From Dysgonomonas sp. HDW5A (GTDB lineage: Bacteria; Bacteroidota; Bacteroidia; Bacteroidales; Dysgonomonadaceae), in assembly GCF_011299555.1 (NCBI RefSeq), contig NZ_CP049857.1, positions 1,550,001 through 1,614,000 on the forward strand: 64,000 bases of DNA. Reading direction: 5' to 3'. The notes under the pieces are model-generated. The model was not told the DNA's origin. It searched no databases and was given only the letters and a program-made list of their open reading frames with translations. Positions 1 through 10,134 of the stretch are shown here, piece after piece; positions within the stretch are counted from its first letter, which is position 1, and every line of letters begins with the position of its first letter. A program made the translations under genes and the position numbers.

Positions 1-533
1 GTAAGTAAAGAAGGCAAGCCCAATATTGAAGTTACACCGGAAGGAATATAACCCAGAAAAAAGTTCCTCTCAGCATGTATTTGTCCCAAAAGACCAGTGA
101 TCGTATACTCATCCGTCAGCAACTTTCGCCCCAAATCTAAACCAAATGAGTATGTCAGTGTAGTCAGCAATTTGTCAACCAGCACCACATCTACATTCAT
201 ATGGTCTGATAAGAAAGAGGCAAACTCTTCTCTCTTACCAAACAAAACTGCACCGCCCAGAGCTGTTGCCGCTTCAATTTTATTAATGTCTGCGTCAGAG
301 TCTAATAAATAAACTCCACACGATTCATTATCATCTGTTTTCGAGATAAAATCCTCAAACATTCTTTCTGTTTCGGCATTATCCCCTTGTGTTAAAAGTC
401 CCCCAAATAATCCGGCAATAATCGGGTCAGATAATTTTATCAATGTTGCTTCATCTATCTCCAATTTAGTAAAAACTTCTTCCAGAAATTGAGGAGTGAT
501 TAATTGCTTAATATTTTTAAATATAAGTTCCAT
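1..533 (-). CDS. DUF937-type protein, 3' end cut off by the window edge
   Basis: This reading frame opens with ATG at 533 and runs off the left edge without a stop, giving 177 visible residues. It has no signal peptide. The visible part is helical and ends with the motif SGVTSILGLPSLL, which resembles the Leu/Gly-rich segments of DUF937 proteins. In Bacteroidetes these often carry a C-terminal OmpA-like domain, which would lie outside the window. The biochemical role of DUF937 is not established. The gene points away from mutS, so the 490 bases between them must hold both promoters. The family call is by eye and moderate; the coding call is firm because the frame is open throughout. Confidence 0.7.
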   Translation of the reverse strand, partial: MELIFKNIKQLITPQFLEEVFTKLEIDEATLIKLSDPIIAGLFGGLLTQGDNAETERMFEDFISKTDDNESCGVYLLDSDADINKIEAATALGGAVLFGKREEFASFLSDHMNVDVVLVDKLLTTLTYSFGLDLGRKLLTDEYTITGLLGQIHAERNFFLGYIPSGVTSILGLPSLL

Positions 534-1023
534 AAATATCACTTATTGTATATTTTGGGAACAATATTAAAAAATAATACGATGTAATTTTTATCGTCAT
601 TTGTGAATAATATATTTATTATCTGAATTTGTGTGTAAATGACACAAAAATTAAAAACACAAATAAACGCCTGATAATATGTGCAGATAAGGTTTTCTAC
701 ACAATTATGGATAATAATCAATAGATAAAAAAACTTAACTTTTTTCTCTTTAAAATCTCACCGTCAAACTTTTTGTTGGAATAATTCCCTCCCAAAAAGG
801 AATTTAATTGTGTTTAATTCTAAAAAATTATCTCGGATGACTTTACTTTCGGATAAGTCGAATTTGCATATTTTTTCTAACTTTGTTTACTGAATAAGAT
901 ATAAGATCTTATTATTGCCTGGGCAAGTATAAATACAACTGACAGTTATAATTAAATCGTGTTATATTAAATACTCATTGCCACTTAAATAGAATAGTTC
1001 TAAATAACAAAAACTATACAACC
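534..1023. other. Intergenic region between divergent DUF937 gene and mutS
   Basis: This 490-base AT-rich stretch separates two divergently transcribed genes. A 60-codon minus-strand frame at 539-721 has no family features and looks like chance. A candidate mutS promoter is at 878-885. I see no RNA gene or repeat here. Confidence 0.6.
878..885 (+). promoter_or_regulatory. Candidate promoter -7 element for mutS
   Basis: TAACTTTG fits the Bacteroidetes -7 consensus TAnnTTTG. No good TTTG element lies 19-21 bases upstream, so support is partial. It would give a leader of about 130 bases before mutS. Confidence 0.35.
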
Positions 1024-3636
1024 GTGTCGAAAAAAATAGCCGAAACCCCTTTAATGAAGCAATATTTTGAAATCAAGAGTAAACATCCTGATGCAATACT
1101 TTTATTCAGGGTCGGCGACTTTTATGAAACATTTTCACAAGATGCAATCGATACTGCCGAAATAGTAGGTATCACTCTTACCCGCAGGGCTAATGGGGCT
1201 GCTCAATTTGTAGAGTTAGCCGGATTTCCTCATCATGCGTTAGATACTTATTTACCTAAACTTGTTCGTGCCGGCAGACGTGTTGCTATTTGCGATCAGC
1301 TTGAAGATCCTAAGCAGACCAAAAACCTCGTAAAAAGAGGTGTCACCGAACTGGTTACTCCGGGTGTATCTATCAACGATAACATACTTAACCATAAAGA
1401 AAATAACTTCGTTTGTGCCATACATTTTGCCAAAAAGAATTTCGGAATATCATTTCTGGATATATCCACAGGGGAGTTTATGATTGCAGAAGGCACAAAG
1501 GAATATATAGACAAGTTACTTGCTAATTTCTCTCCGAAAGAGATATTGATAGAACGTGGTAAAAAGAAGTTATTTGACGAATACTTTGGTGCCCGTTTTT
1601 TTACATTCGAGTTGGATGACTGGATTTTCACACAAGATGCAGCAAAAGACCGTCTTCTTAAACATTTCGAAACCAAAAACCTAAAAGGGTTTGGTGTCGA
1701 ACATTTGTCGGATGGCGTAATATCCGCAGGAACAATCCTGCACTATCTCGATTCTACACACCACACACAGATAAGCCATATCACCTCTTTATCGAGAATT
1801 GAGGAGGATAGATATGTACGTCTCGATAAATTTACCGTTCGCAGTTTAGAGTTAATCTCGACAATGAACGAAGGAGGTAAATCGCTCTTGGATATTCTTG
1901 ACAAAACAATATCACCGATGGGTGCACGTATGCTTCGGCGTTGGTTGGTTTTCCCTCTGAAAGAAGTGAAACCGATTAATGACCGCTTGGCTGTTATCGA
2001 ATATTTTTTCCGTGACCCCGGCCTTAAGCAAGTGCTAGAAGAACAATTGTCTCTTATTGGCGATCTTGAACGAATTATCTCGAAGGTGGCTGTTGGACGT
2101 GTTACTCCTCGAGAAGTAGTTCAGCTAAAAGTTGCTTTAAAAGCCATTGAACCGATCAGGGATCTGTTCTTATCTTCGGATGAACCCAGCTTGAAGGAAA
2201 TAGGAGAAAGGCTCAATCCGTGTCCTATTATTCGTGATAAGATAGAAAAAGAAATACAAAATGACCCTCCTGCTCTACTCAACAAAGGGAGTGTTATCAA
2301 TAAAGGAGTAAATGAGGAATTAGATAAGCTTAGGGCAATTGCTTATTCGGGTAAAGATTATCTTTTGCAGATACAACAACGCGAAATAGAAACAACGGGC
2401 ATATCATCTCTTAAGATTAGCTTTAACAATGTCTTCGGGTATTATATCGAAGTCCGCAATTCACACAAAGACAAAGTGCCTGCCGAATGGATACGCAAAC
2501 AAACGCTGGTAAATGCAGAACGATATATTACTCAAGAGCTTAAAGAATACGAAGAACAGATTCTGGGTGCAGAAGAAAAAATTCTTACGCTCGAAACCAC
2601 TATATACAATAATCTGGTAGCCGACTTAATTGAGTACATACCGGCCATTCAAGTAAATGCGAATCTGATTGCACGTACTGATTGCCTGCTTTCTTTTGCT
2701 AAAACAGCACAAGAGAATAAATATATTCGCCCTACGATTGAAGACTCTGATGTACTTAACATAAAGAATGGACGACACCCTGTTATTGAGAAGCAGCTAC
2801 CTTTAGGTGAAGCATATATTGCCAATGATGTTTTTCTGGACAGTAATTCCCAGCAAATAATAATCATCACGGGACCTAATATGGCGGGTAAGTCGGCTTT
2901 ACTACGACAGACAGCATTAATTACCCTGATGGCACAAGCGGGAAGTTATGTACCTGCCGAATCGGCTCAGATAGGTATTGTTGATAAAATATTCACCCGT
3001 GTAGGAGCCTCCGATAATATTTCATTAGGAGAATCTACTTTTATGGTTGAAATGAACGAGGCTTCGGATATTCTAAACAACTTATCCGATCGCAGCTTAG
3101 TGCTATTTGACGAATTAGGACGCGGTACAAGTACTTACGACGGTATATCTATCGCTTGGTCCATTGTCGAATACATACATGAACACCCTAAAGCCAGAGC
3201 AAAAACATTATTTGCAACTCACTATCACGAATTGAATGAGATGGCTAAATCCTTTAAGCGAATCAAGAACTTTAACGTATCGGTAAAAGAGGCTGATAAT
3301 AAAATTATATTCCTTCGTAAGTTAGTAAAAGGAGGTAGCGAACATAGTTTCGGTATCCATGTCGCTAAAATGGCCGGTATGCCTCAAAGCATTGTGAAAC
3401 GTGCTGATATTATACTGAAACAATTAGAGACCGATAACCGCAAACAAGGTATTGCTAAGCCTATTGCCGAAATAAACGAGAAGAGAGAAGGATATCAACT
3501 TAGTTTCTTTCAGCTCGATGATCCTGTACTTAGTCAAGTCAGAGATGAGATACAATCGTTGGATGTGAATAATCTCACACCGATGGAAGCTCTTAACAAG
3601 CTAAGCGATATAAAGAAAATAGTATCGGGGAAATAA
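1024..3636 (+). CDS. mutS: DNA mismatch repair protein MutS
   Basis: The 870-residue protein has the full MutS layout. The mismatch-reading Phe-X-Glu motif is F33-Y34-E35 (GDFYETF). The Walker A motif GPNMAGKS is at residues 617-624 and the Walker B DELGRGTS begins at D696. MutS binds mispaired bases as a dimer and recruits MutL to start repair. The start is GTG at 1024, which gives the usual N-terminus just before TPLMKQY; the next in-frame Met (residue 11) would remove part of that conserved stretch. Length is normal for bacterial MutS1. A GNAT gene begins 15 bases after the stop and is probably cotranscribed. Confidence 0.97.
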   Translation: MSKKIAETPLMKQYFEIKSKHPDAILLFRVGDFYETFSQDAIDTAEIVGITLTRRANGAAQFVELAGFPHHALDTYLPKLVRAGRRVAICDQLEDPKQTKNLVKRGVTELVTPGVSINDNILNHKENNFVCAIHFAKKNFGISFLDISTGEFMIAEGTKEYIDKLLANFSPKEILIERGKKKLFDEYFGARFFTFELDDWIFTQDAAKDRLLKHFETKNLKGFGVEHLSDGVISAGTILHYLDSTHHTQISHITSLSRIEEDRYVRLDKFTVRSLELISTMNEGGKSLLDILDKTISPMGARMLRRWLVFPLKEVKPINDRLAVIEYFFRDPGLKQVLEEQLSLIGDLERIISKVAVGRVTPREVVQLKVALKAIEPIRDLFLSSDEPSLKEIGERLNPCPIIRDKIEKEIQNDPPALLNKGSVINKGVNEELDKLRAIAYSGKDYLLQIQQREIETTGISSLKISFNNVFGYYIEVRNSHKDKVPAEWIRKQTLVNAERYITQELKEYEEQILGAEEKILTLETTIYNNLVADLIEYIPAIQVNANLIARTDCLLSFAKTAQENKYIRPTIEDSDVLNIKNGRHPVIEKQLPLGEAYIANDVFLDSNSQQIIIITGPNMAGKSALLRQTALITLMAQAGSYVPAESAQIGIVDKIFTRVGASDNISLGESTFMVEMNEASDILNNLSDRSLVLFDELGRGTSTYDGISIAWSIVEYIHEHPKARAKTLFATHYHELNEMAKSFKRIKNFNVSVKEADNKIIFLRKLVKGGSEHSFGIHVAKMAGMPQSIVKRADIILKQLETDNRKQGIAKPIAEINEKREGYQLSFFQLDDPVLSQVRDEIQSLDVNNLTPMEALNKLSDIKKIVSGK

Positions 3637-3651
3637 AAATTATAGAACGAT

Positions 3652-4179
3652 ATGGTCAAAAATACTCTTTCGTCTGACAGAATTTTATTACGAAGTTTTC
3701 AAGAAACAGATACTGATGCCATTTTCGCCTATCGTTCATTGGAAGATATTGCTAAATATCAATACTGGGAACCTTATAATCACGAAGATGCCCTGAATTT
3801 TATAAAAAGCAACCTCAACTCAGACCTAAGCAGTAAAGAAAAATGGGTTGGACTGGCAATTATTCTCAAAAGTGATCAAAAACTTATTGGGGATTGTGCT
3901 ATCAGAATTAATAAAAATGATGCAGAAATCGGATGTAATATTTCTCCGGAGTATCAAAAATTCGGATACGCAAAAGAAGCACTCCACTTACTTATAGACT
4001 ATTGCTTCCAAAATAATGCTATTGATGAAATATTCGGCATTACCGATTCCCAGAATACTGCTTCTATTCAACTAATGCAATCCATGCAAATGGTAAAATC
4101 AGATGAATTTGAAGAACAAATAGTTTGCAAAGGAAATATAAGTATAGAGCATAAGTATTTTATAAAACGACCAAGATAA
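3652..4179 (+). CDS. GNAT family N-acetyltransferase (RimJ/RimL-like)
   Basis: The 175-residue protein begins with a TLSSDRILLRSFQETDTDAI segment typical of the RimJ/RimL-type acetyltransferases. It continues with a GCNISPEYQKFGYAKEAL stretch that fits the acetyl-CoA-binding region, and ends with the usual helix (NTASIQLMQSMQM). Such enzymes move an acetyl group from acetyl-CoA to an amine, either on a protein N-terminus or on a small molecule. The substrate cannot be told from sequence. It follows mutS by 15 bases with no terminator between them. The next gene is convergent and only 9 bases away. Confidence 0.85.
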   Translation: MVKNTLSSDRILLRSFQETDTDAIFAYRSLEDIAKYQYWEPYNHEDALNFIKSNLNSDLSSKEKWVGLAIILKSDQKLIGDCAIRINKNDAEIGCNISPEYQKFGYAKEALHLLIDYCFQNNAIDEIFGITDSQNTASIQLMQSMQMVKSDEFEEQIVCKGNISIEHKYFIKRPR

Positions 4180-4188
4180 AATACTTAT

Positions 4189-5301
4189 TTAGCGGATAAA
4201 CTCCTGAAATGATTTCACAAAGGACGACCACGATAAGCGTTTCTTCTCGATCTTTACATTATCAAAGTAATGTTGCTTATCATTATCAAAATAAGTCTTA
4301 ATACCCTCTGCTATTGATTCCGGAGAAACTTCAACAACAATACCTGTTGAAGAAGATAAAACAGTTTGTCCCAAGGCTCCCGCATTAGTAGCGATTATGG
4401 GCACTTCCATCTGATAAGCCACCGCTACAACTCCACTTTGGGTAGCATCCCTGTAAGGCAACATCAATACATCTGCAGCCGAGAAAAGGGTAGATACCAT
4501 ATCATCGGGAATATATTGTTCGAATACTTTTATATTATCCTTAAGAGGAGACGCATCAATTAACTCCTGATATTTTTGAAAATCACCATAGCATTCCCCC
4601 CCTATTATCAGTTGGTAGTCTTCATCCAGATGAGACATAGCCTGTATAAGCAAGTCTAACCCTTTATAATCACGAATAAGTCCAAAGAAAAGGAGATTCT
4701 TTTTTCGGGAATCTATATTTAATAACCGACAAGCCCTAGATCTATCTATACGCTCCTTATACTGATCATAAATTGGATGTGGGGTTACCAAAATTTTCGC
4801 TTTAGGTATAAGCTTCTGTAAATCATCTTTTACAGACTGGCTCAAAACAATAAAACTATCGCATTTTTTAAAGAAGTACTTGGCAAAAACCTTATCAAAA
4901 AAACGCTTTTCGTGAGGAATCGCATTATGGATAAGAGCAACAACCTTTGTTTTTTTATTCACAAGGCTGCATACCATACCCAATGCAGGTGCCACAAATG
5001 GCATCCAGTAAGCTACAATCAGAATGTCGGGATTATATGCATTAATCGCCTTAGCTGTAGATATCCACGAGAGTGGGTTAATGCTACTAAGAATACGATT
5101 CGATTGAGCCGCAAGAACAGGCTCTTCGTCTTCCACATACTGAGTTTTACCGGGAAAAAGGAAAGAAGGATATAACAAAGAGAAAGAAAAAGCCTCGATT
5201 TCTATATTTTCCGTTTCACTCAACTCCTTATAAAGACGATTGCTAAAAGAAGCAATTCCTCCCCTATAAGGGTAAAACGGTGATAGAATAGCGATTTTCA
5301 T
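4189..5301 (-). CDS. Glycosyltransferase, GT4-type (Glycos_transf_1)
   Basis: The 370-residue enzyme starts with MKIAILSPFYPYRGGIASF, a typical GT-B N-terminus with a Gly-rich acceptor loop. The C-terminal half has the nucleotide-sugar region LLFFGLIRDYKGLDLLIQAM and PYRDATQSGVVAVAYQM. The usual first Glu of the EX7E motif is replaced here, as in a known subgroup reading DATQSG. It probably adds a sugar to a cell-surface glycan; donor and acceptor are unknown. Its ATG overlaps the stop of the upstream GT9 gene by 4 bases (ATGA), so translation is likely coupled. Confidence 0.88.
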   Translation of the reverse strand: MKIAILSPFYPYRGGIASFSNRLYKELSETENIEIEAFSFSLLYPSFLFPGKTQYVEDEEPVLAAQSNRILSSINPLSWISTAKAINAYNPDILIVAYWMPFVAPALGMVCSLVNKKTKVVALIHNAIPHEKRFFDKVFAKYFFKKCDSFIVLSQSVKDDLQKLIPKAKILVTPHPIYDQYKERIDRSRACRLLNIDSRKKNLLFFGLIRDYKGLDLLIQAMSHLDEDYQLIIGGECYGDFQKYQELIDASPLKDNIKVFEQYIPDDMVSTLFSAADVLMLPYRDATQSGVVAVAYQMEVPIIATNAGALGQTVLSSSTGIVVEVSPESIAEGIKTYFDNDKQHYFDNVKIEKKRLSWSSFVKSFQEFIR

Positions 5302-6362
5302 TGTTCAACTTCGTCTGAATTATTTACAGATTTTCTATTATATAGAATTTCATCTACCTTTTTCAGGATTACGTCTTCTTCAATCCGATTCAGGCAGGCG
5401 ATATCTTTTCTAAAGCAGGGTACTTCACCAAAGACCGAGCATGGACGGCATTCAATTTCAGTCTGTACTGCATTTTCGGGGTCTTGTTCAAAGCCATAAA
5501 ATCCTAAATTGGGATGTGTGGCTCCCCATATCGAAATAGCAGGCACTTGAACTAAAGATGCTAAATGCATATTGGCAGAATCCATAGAAATCATAACATC
5601 TAAATAAGATATAAGCAGAAGTTCGTTCTCTAGATTTAATTTGCCTGATATAGTAATCACATTAGAGTATTTATCTGCCCATTTTTGCATCAAAGTACGC
5701 TCTTCAGTTCCTGAACCAAAAAGAAATAAGGTAGTATCTAATCGCTGAGAGAGTTTGGCAATAACATTTTCCATTTTCTCTAAAGGATATACCTTTTCTG
5801 CATGCTTCGAAAAAGGTGCAATACCTATCCATCGTCCCCTCTTTTCGGTCACGACTGCTCTAAGAGGATATAAGGAGCGCTCTTTAAATACAAAGAAGTT
5901 TGTAAACACCATCTCCGCAGGAAATCCTAACTGTTCAAAGACTTCCATATAACGCTCTGTTGTGGGCTTTAATGCAGGAACAACCTCTTTGGTCGAGATC
6001 ATTCTTTTCTTCTCTTTACGTCCCTTGTCGATATGTGCGACTTGCTTACCTAAAATTGACATATAAGATCGTACAATTTTAGTTCTCAGCACATCGTGAA
6101 CATCTGCTACATGCGTATATCTATAGCGAGTAACACTTCTCAGTAACCTGAATATTCCGAAGAATCCTTTATGCTGTTTATTTACATCAATAGTAACTGC
6201 ACCGATATTAAAACCTAAATTCTCAAATAATGGAGCAAAAGATTTACGGGTTAAAACTACAAAACGATCTTGAGGATATCTTGCCGCAACCGAAAATACC
6301 ACCGGAACCAGCATCGCAACATCGCCAAATGAAGAAATACGAGTAATTAAAACTCTTGCCAT
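5298..6362 (-). CDS. Glycosyltransferase family 9 (heptosyltransferase-like)
   Basis: The 354-residue protein begins MARVLITRISSFGDVAMLVP, the N-terminal motif of ADP-heptose:LPS heptosyltransferases (GT9). The C-terminal half has the SMDSANMHLASLVQVPAISI segment and a WGATHP motif. A Cys-rich ending (RPCSVFGEVPCFRKDIACL) is common in Bacteroidetes members. The expected role is building the lipopolysaccharide core or a related glycan at the inner face of the inner membrane. Between a DUF4254 gene (43 bases upstream) and a GT4 gene (4-base overlap) it forms a small glycan operon. Confidence 0.9.
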   Translation of the reverse strand: MARVLITRISSFGDVAMLVPVVFSVAARYPQDRFVVLTRKSFAPLFENLGFNIGAVTIDVNKQHKGFFGIFRLLRSVTRYRYTHVADVHDVLRTKIVRSYMSILGKQVAHIDKGRKEKKRMISTKEVVPALKPTTERYMEVFEQLGFPAEMVFTNFFVFKERSLYPLRAVVTEKRGRWIGIAPFSKHAEKVYPLEKMENVIAKLSQRLDTTLFLFGSGTEERTLMQKWADKYSNVITISGKLNLENELLLISYLDVMISMDSANMHLASLVQVPAISIWGATHPNLGFYGFEQDPENAVQTEIECRPCSVFGEVPCFRKDIACLNRIEEDVILKKVDEILYNRKSVNNSDEVEQ

Positions 6363-6405
6363 TATTATATTAAAAAATTATTGTCGTCATTTATTAAGAG
6401 TATTC

Positions 6406-7017
6406 CTATTTACTCTTCTTTTCGTATAAAACAGGATTTAAATCGGGATCATTATACATTTTCATTTGTTTGTATACTTTCATATACTTCGATCCGTTTT
6501 CAATATCTTCCATCAATTCATCTATTGCTTTTGAAAGATCTTTACGTTGCTCCAGCAGAATAGCGAGTTTTTTGGCGCATTGTTCGTGATGCTCCGGGCT
6601 TACATCTTTTCGATCAACCTCCTGTTGCATGTGATATAGCTTTAATGCTAATATCGATAAACGGTCTACTGCCCAAGCCGGACTTTCGGTATTTATCTTT
6701 GCATCAGCCTTAGGTTGTATGCCCTTATATTTATCCAGAAAATAACTGTCAATTAATTCAACCAGATCAGTACGGTCTTGGTTAGACTTATCAATACGAC
6801 GCTTTAAATCCAAAGCAGCAACCGGATCAATCTGAGGATCTCTTATTATATCTTCGAAATGCCATTGAACAGTATCAATCCAATTTTTTAAATATAAGTA
6901 ATATTCTATTGTCTTTACCTCATATGGATTAGAAATAGGTGTATCAACATTATCCGTTATGTGATAATCTTTAATAGTCTGATCAAAGATTGAATTACAC
7001 AGGCTTGTAAATTTCAT
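6406..7017 (-). CDS. DUF4254 domain protein
   Basis: The 203-residue, Lys- and Asp-rich, mostly helical protein has no signal peptide and no membrane segment. Its sequence (for example NWIDTVQWHFEDIIRDPQ and LKRRIDKSNQDRTDLVELID) matches what I know of the DUF4254 family, which in Bacteroidetes is regularly encoded next to GT9 heptosyltransferases. Its function is unknown; the neighbourhood suggests a link to LPS core synthesis. It is the first gene of the three-gene minus-strand operon, 43 bases before the GT9 start. Confidence 0.8.
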   Translation of the reverse strand: MKFTSLCNSIFDQTIKDYHITDNVDTPISNPYEVKTIEYYLYLKNWIDTVQWHFEDIIRDPQIDPVAALDLKRRIDKSNQDRTDLVELIDSYFLDKYKGIQPKADAKINTESPAWAVDRLSILALKLYHMQQEVDRKDVSPEHHEQCAKKLAILLEQRKDLSKAIDELMEDIENGSKYMKVYKQMKMYNDPDLNPVLYEKKSK

Positions 7018-7205
7018 CTTAATAATTTTATTGTTAATTTAAAACAAAAAAAGGCACTTTTACTATTCACCTATATTGCATATAACAACAATATCTGCGA
7101 AATAAAAATACCTCCAACCAATAACTTACAAATATATATTTTTATTTCTATTTCCTGTTATTTTCTAACAAGAAATATGAAAGTGACACATTAGTATCCA
7201 TCTTT

Positions 7206-8747
7206 TCACCTTGTTGCCCAATTTTCTCTATCCAAATTTCTATAATTTATGGCTTCCGCAAGATGTTTTGATAATACTTTGTCCGAATTGTCTAAATCGG
7301 CAATGGTACGTGAAACTTTAAGAATCCGATCATAGGCTCTGGCTGAAAGGTTAAAACGATTCATTGCTGTTTTCAATAACTGTAATCCCTCATCATCGGG
7401 AGTTGCATATTTACGCATCAATTTAGATGTCATCTGAGCATTGCAATGAATTGAATCCTCATCCTTAAAACGTTTGTCTTGAATCTCCCTGGCTTTAATA
7501 ACCCTTTCTCTTATTACCGCACTATCTTCGGCAACTCCCGAGCTTGAAATTTTATCGAAAGGAACGGGAACGATTTCTATCTGGATATCAATACGATCGA
7601 GTAATGGCCCTGATATTTTATTCAGGTATTTCTGAACAACGCCTTGCGAACATACACACTGCTTTTCTGGATGATTGAAATAACCGCAAGGGCATGGGTT
7701 CATAGAAGAAATCAACATAAAACTGGCAGGATATTCTACCGTAAATTTAGATCTGGAGATGGATATCGACCGATCCTCCAATGGTTGCCTCAAGACTTCA
7801 AGTACACTTCTGTTAAATTCGGGTAGTTCATCCAAAAACAGCACTCCATTGTGAGCCAAACTTATTTCTCCAGGCTGAGGATAAACACCTCCTCCAACCA
7901 TGGCAACATCTGATATGGTATGGTGGGGCGAACGAAAAGGACGGGTACACATCAGCGAAGTATCTCCTCCGATCTTACCTGCAACACTGTGTATTTTGGT
8001 GGTCTCCAAAGCCTCGTGCAGAGTAAAAGGAGGCAGGATAGAGGGTATCCGCTTTGCCATCATCGATTTTCCGGCTCCGGGAGGACCTATCATTATAATA
8101 TTATGACCTCCTGCAGCAGAAACTTCAATTGCACGTTTTACATTCTCCTGACCTTTTACATCCGAGAAGTTAAATTCAAAATTCTGATGATTGTTTAGGA
8201 ATTCGGTTCGGGTATCTATAACAACAGGCTCTAAGTCGGCTTCGTTGTTATAAAAATTTACGACTTCTGTTATATTTTCAACACCATACACCTCCAGATT
8301 ATTAACTACTCCTGCTTCTTTGGCATTTTTCTTTGGCACAATCAACCCCTTAAAGCCCAGTTCACGAGCCTTAATTGCCATTGATAAGGCTCCTTTTATC
8401 GGTAGGATGGATCCGTCCAAAGACAATTCACCCATCAGCATATATTCTTCCAGCTTGTCAGTTTTCAGACTGTCCGAAGCGGCCATAATACCTACAGCAA
8501 GAGGTAAATCGTATGCTGATCCTTCTTTTTTTATATCCGCAGGGGACATATTAATAACAACCTGTTGTCGGGGAAATTTATATCCGTTTACTTGTAATGC
8601 AGAAATAATACGCTCATGACTTTCCTTTACGGATGCATCGGGAAGTCCGACCAACATAAATTTTATGCCTTTTGAACAATTTACTTCTATCGTTATTTGT
8701 GTTGCATCAACTCCTTGTACGGCTGCGCCAAAAACTTTTACTAGCAT
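7206..8747 (-). CDS. YifB/ComM-family magnesium chelatase-like AAA+ ATPase
   Basis: The 513-residue protein has an N-terminal ChlI-like domain (residues about 1-190), then an AAA+ module with Walker A GPPGAGKS at 221-228 and Walker B VLFLDE near 302-307. It ends with the Mg-chelatase C-terminal domain (SARAYDRILKVSRTIADL). Length is normal for the family. ComM in other bacteria is a helicase that promotes branch migration when incoming DNA is integrated during transformation; that role is inferred here. It appears to be a single-gene unit, with 188 bases downstream and 143 upstream. Confidence 0.93.
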   Translation of the reverse strand: MLVKVFGAAVQGVDATQITIEVNCSKGIKFMLVGLPDASVKESHERIISALQVNGYKFPRQQVVINMSPADIKKEGSAYDLPLAVGIMAASDSLKTDKLEEYMLMGELSLDGSILPIKGALSMAIKARELGFKGLIVPKKNAKEAGVVNNLEVYGVENITEVVNFYNNEADLEPVVIDTRTEFLNNHQNFEFNFSDVKGQENVKRAIEVSAAGGHNIIMIGPPGAGKSMMAKRIPSILPPFTLHEALETTKIHSVAGKIGGDTSLMCTRPFRSPHHTISDVAMVGGGVYPQPGEISLAHNGVLFLDELPEFNRSVLEVLRQPLEDRSISISRSKFTVEYPASFMLISSMNPCPCGYFNHPEKQCVCSQGVVQKYLNKISGPLLDRIDIQIEIVPVPFDKISSSGVAEDSAVIRERVIKAREIQDKRFKDEDSIHCNAQMTSKLMRKYATPDDEGLQLLKTAMNRFNLSARAYDRILKVSRTIADLDNSDKVLSKHLAEAINYRNLDRENWATR

Positions 8748-8824
8748 CGTTTTGTGTTATAAATAATAGATATAAGATTCCTTTTATGTATTTTAAAAAC
8801 TTAAGGCACAAATATAAAATAAAA

Positions 8825-8853
8825 AACAGGAAGACTTGACTGATCTCCCTGTT
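8825..8853 (-). terminator. Intrinsic terminator after the 8891-9439 lipoprotein gene
   Basis: On the minus strand a 10-bp stem (AACAGGGAGA with TCTTCCTGTT, one mismatch or wobble) is followed directly by a T-rich run. It lies about 40 bases past the stop at 8891. Confidence 0.75.
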
Positions 8854-8890
8854 TTCCGTAAAATTGCATATTTTTTACAGCTATATATTA

Positions 8891-9439
8891 CTATAAACAT
8901 TTATTAATGACCGCTGTCTTTCCATCAAAATAAAATGACCCTTTTGCATTTCGAACTTTATTATTCAATAAAATTTTTGCATGAAAAGAACCTTTTATTT
9001 GCGAATCAAAATAAGGATAAGATTCATTTGACGCTTCAAAGTGTTGGACACAGACCAAACCTTTAGTCACCGAATCTTTAACCTGTCCAAAATAGAAAAT
9101 AAATATAGTATCTGCCTGATTTGTATAATTAATTTGATTAACCCCAAGTGTATCCGGTTTGATTTCAAAATCATTTACATCCCATGTTAATTGAAACTTT
9201 GCACTATCATTTTCTGCTTCAATCATCAAAAGCCTTGAACAAATATAAGTTAGCGTAACCCTTTTGTTTAAAACTAGGTTTATTCCATCGACATTCAATA
9301 CTATAGCATTAGAATCTAAATCTTTATTTAATGTCAAATCATATATTTCTTGTGACGTTTCCTCTTGTTCATTATCGCATGCTATTATAGCCACTAAAAA
9401 GAGTATTAAGAATGGCATTGCAAATATTACTTTTCTCAT
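8891..9439 (-). CDS. Lipoprotein of unknown function, candidate orphan C10-protease inhibitor
   Basis: The 182-residue protein has a lipoprotein signal peptide (MRKVIFAMPFLILFLVAIIAC) with the lipid-modified Cys at residue 21. The rest alternates short hydrophobic strands with polar turns and looks all-beta. I do not recognise a named family. Its ATG overlaps by 4 bases (ATGA) the reconstructed stop of a broken C10 peptidase gene. In streptococci and Bacteroides, C10 proteases are often followed by a small inhibitor gene. The ending KGSFYFDG and an earlier LTWDV segment can be laid against GGTFHYEG and LCWEI of the lipoproteins behind the intact C10 gene at 48073. The inhibitor role is inference; the gene itself looks intact. 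Confidence 0.75.
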   Translation of the reverse strand: MRKVIFAMPFLILFLVAIIACDNEQEETSQEIYDLTLNKDLDSNAIVLNVDGINLVLNKRVTLTYICSRLLMIEAENDSAKFQLTWDVNDFEIKPDTLGVNQINYTNQADTIFIFYFGQVKDSVTKGLVCVQHFEASNESYPYFDSQIKGSFHAKILLNNKVRNAKGSFYFDGKTAVINKCL

Positions 9440-9990
9440 TTTCCTTTATATTTAATTTGTGTAAACAAGCCAAAACCCTTAAACGTATAACCTTCATTTA
9501 CGGGAGTAAACAAATGATACCACCCAAGTCAGAACTTCCACCCCATCCCCAGTTATTATGTGATTGTGCAAAATTTTGACGCCATTTCTCTATTTCCCAA
9601 AACCTTCTTCCTGTCCAGTCAGTCGTCGCTGAAAATGTATATCGATTACGCGATTTCCGATAAAGCCCATCAATAACCCACATATGACCTGCATTTAATT
9701 TAATATTTTCAATATTATAGACATATTCACACTCAATTATAACAGGCTGACCTTTAACCCAGTTATTATATAAGTTATCAATTGAAACTTTCTCTCTTCT
9801 GTCAAAAGCGTAATTGGCAGCATAGCCCAAACTTTGTAAAGGAGAACAACATTGTATGATTTTATAACGCCTGATGACTTTCCATCTACGCATTTGTAAG
9901 TTATTCAAGAGAAGTTTCCAACTGAACTTCGTTGCTACATGAATAAAATATAACAATGCTTGTAAAAAATAAATAAATGGATTTTCTCAT
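9436..9990 (-). pseudogene. Remnant of a C10 (streptopain-like) peptidase lipoprotein
   Basis: Three pieces can be read. ATG at 9990 opens a lipoprotein signal peptide (MRKSIYLFFTSIVIFYSC) that stops after 29 codons at 9901. A second frame, open from 9956 to 9498, carries the C-terminal half of a C10 peptidase with the catalytic-His motif GHMWVIDGLYRK and NNWGWGGSSD. After SSD near 9526 the frame breaks; skipping two bases (TT) restores GWYHLFTPVNEGYTFKGF and runs to a TGA at 9436-9438. That restored end matches GWYSHRLFTPINEPYKFDKS of the intact paralogue at 48073. The propeptide and the active-site Cys region (about 220 residues in the intact gene) are missing. The gene cannot make a working protease. 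Confidence 0.9.
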
Positions 9991-10061
9991 AATTAAAACA
10001 TTTGTGTAGTTTATGCTAAATGCTAAATTTGTATCTGAGGTAAAGATAGTATACAATAAAA

Positions 10062-10088
10062 AAACGAATAAAAAAAATTTATCCGTTT
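10062..10088 (-). terminator. AT-rich hairpin, probable terminator of the 10135-11220 gene
   Basis: On the minus strand AAACGGATAAA pairs with TTTATTCGTTT (one mismatch) and runs into a T stretch. It lies about 47 bases past the stop at 10135. Confidence 0.55.
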
Positions 10089-10134
10089 ATTCATAATTTT
10101 AGCATATTGCTGATCCTCCCAGAGAGTTATACTA

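Noticed and set aside
539-721. 60-codon minus-strand frame upstream of mutS
   Set aside because: It is AT-rich, Ile/Asn/Phe-biased, has no family features, and lies in a region that must hold two promoters.
7920-8198. 92-codon frame antisense to the YifB/ComM gene
   Set aside because: It is fully inside a well-supported gene on the other strand and shows no protein-like motif.
9498-9956. 152-residue frame as an intact small protein
   Set aside because: It carries only the C-terminal half of a C10 peptidase, its first residues do not fit a start, and its end is a frameshift; it is part of the pseudogene at 9436-9990.
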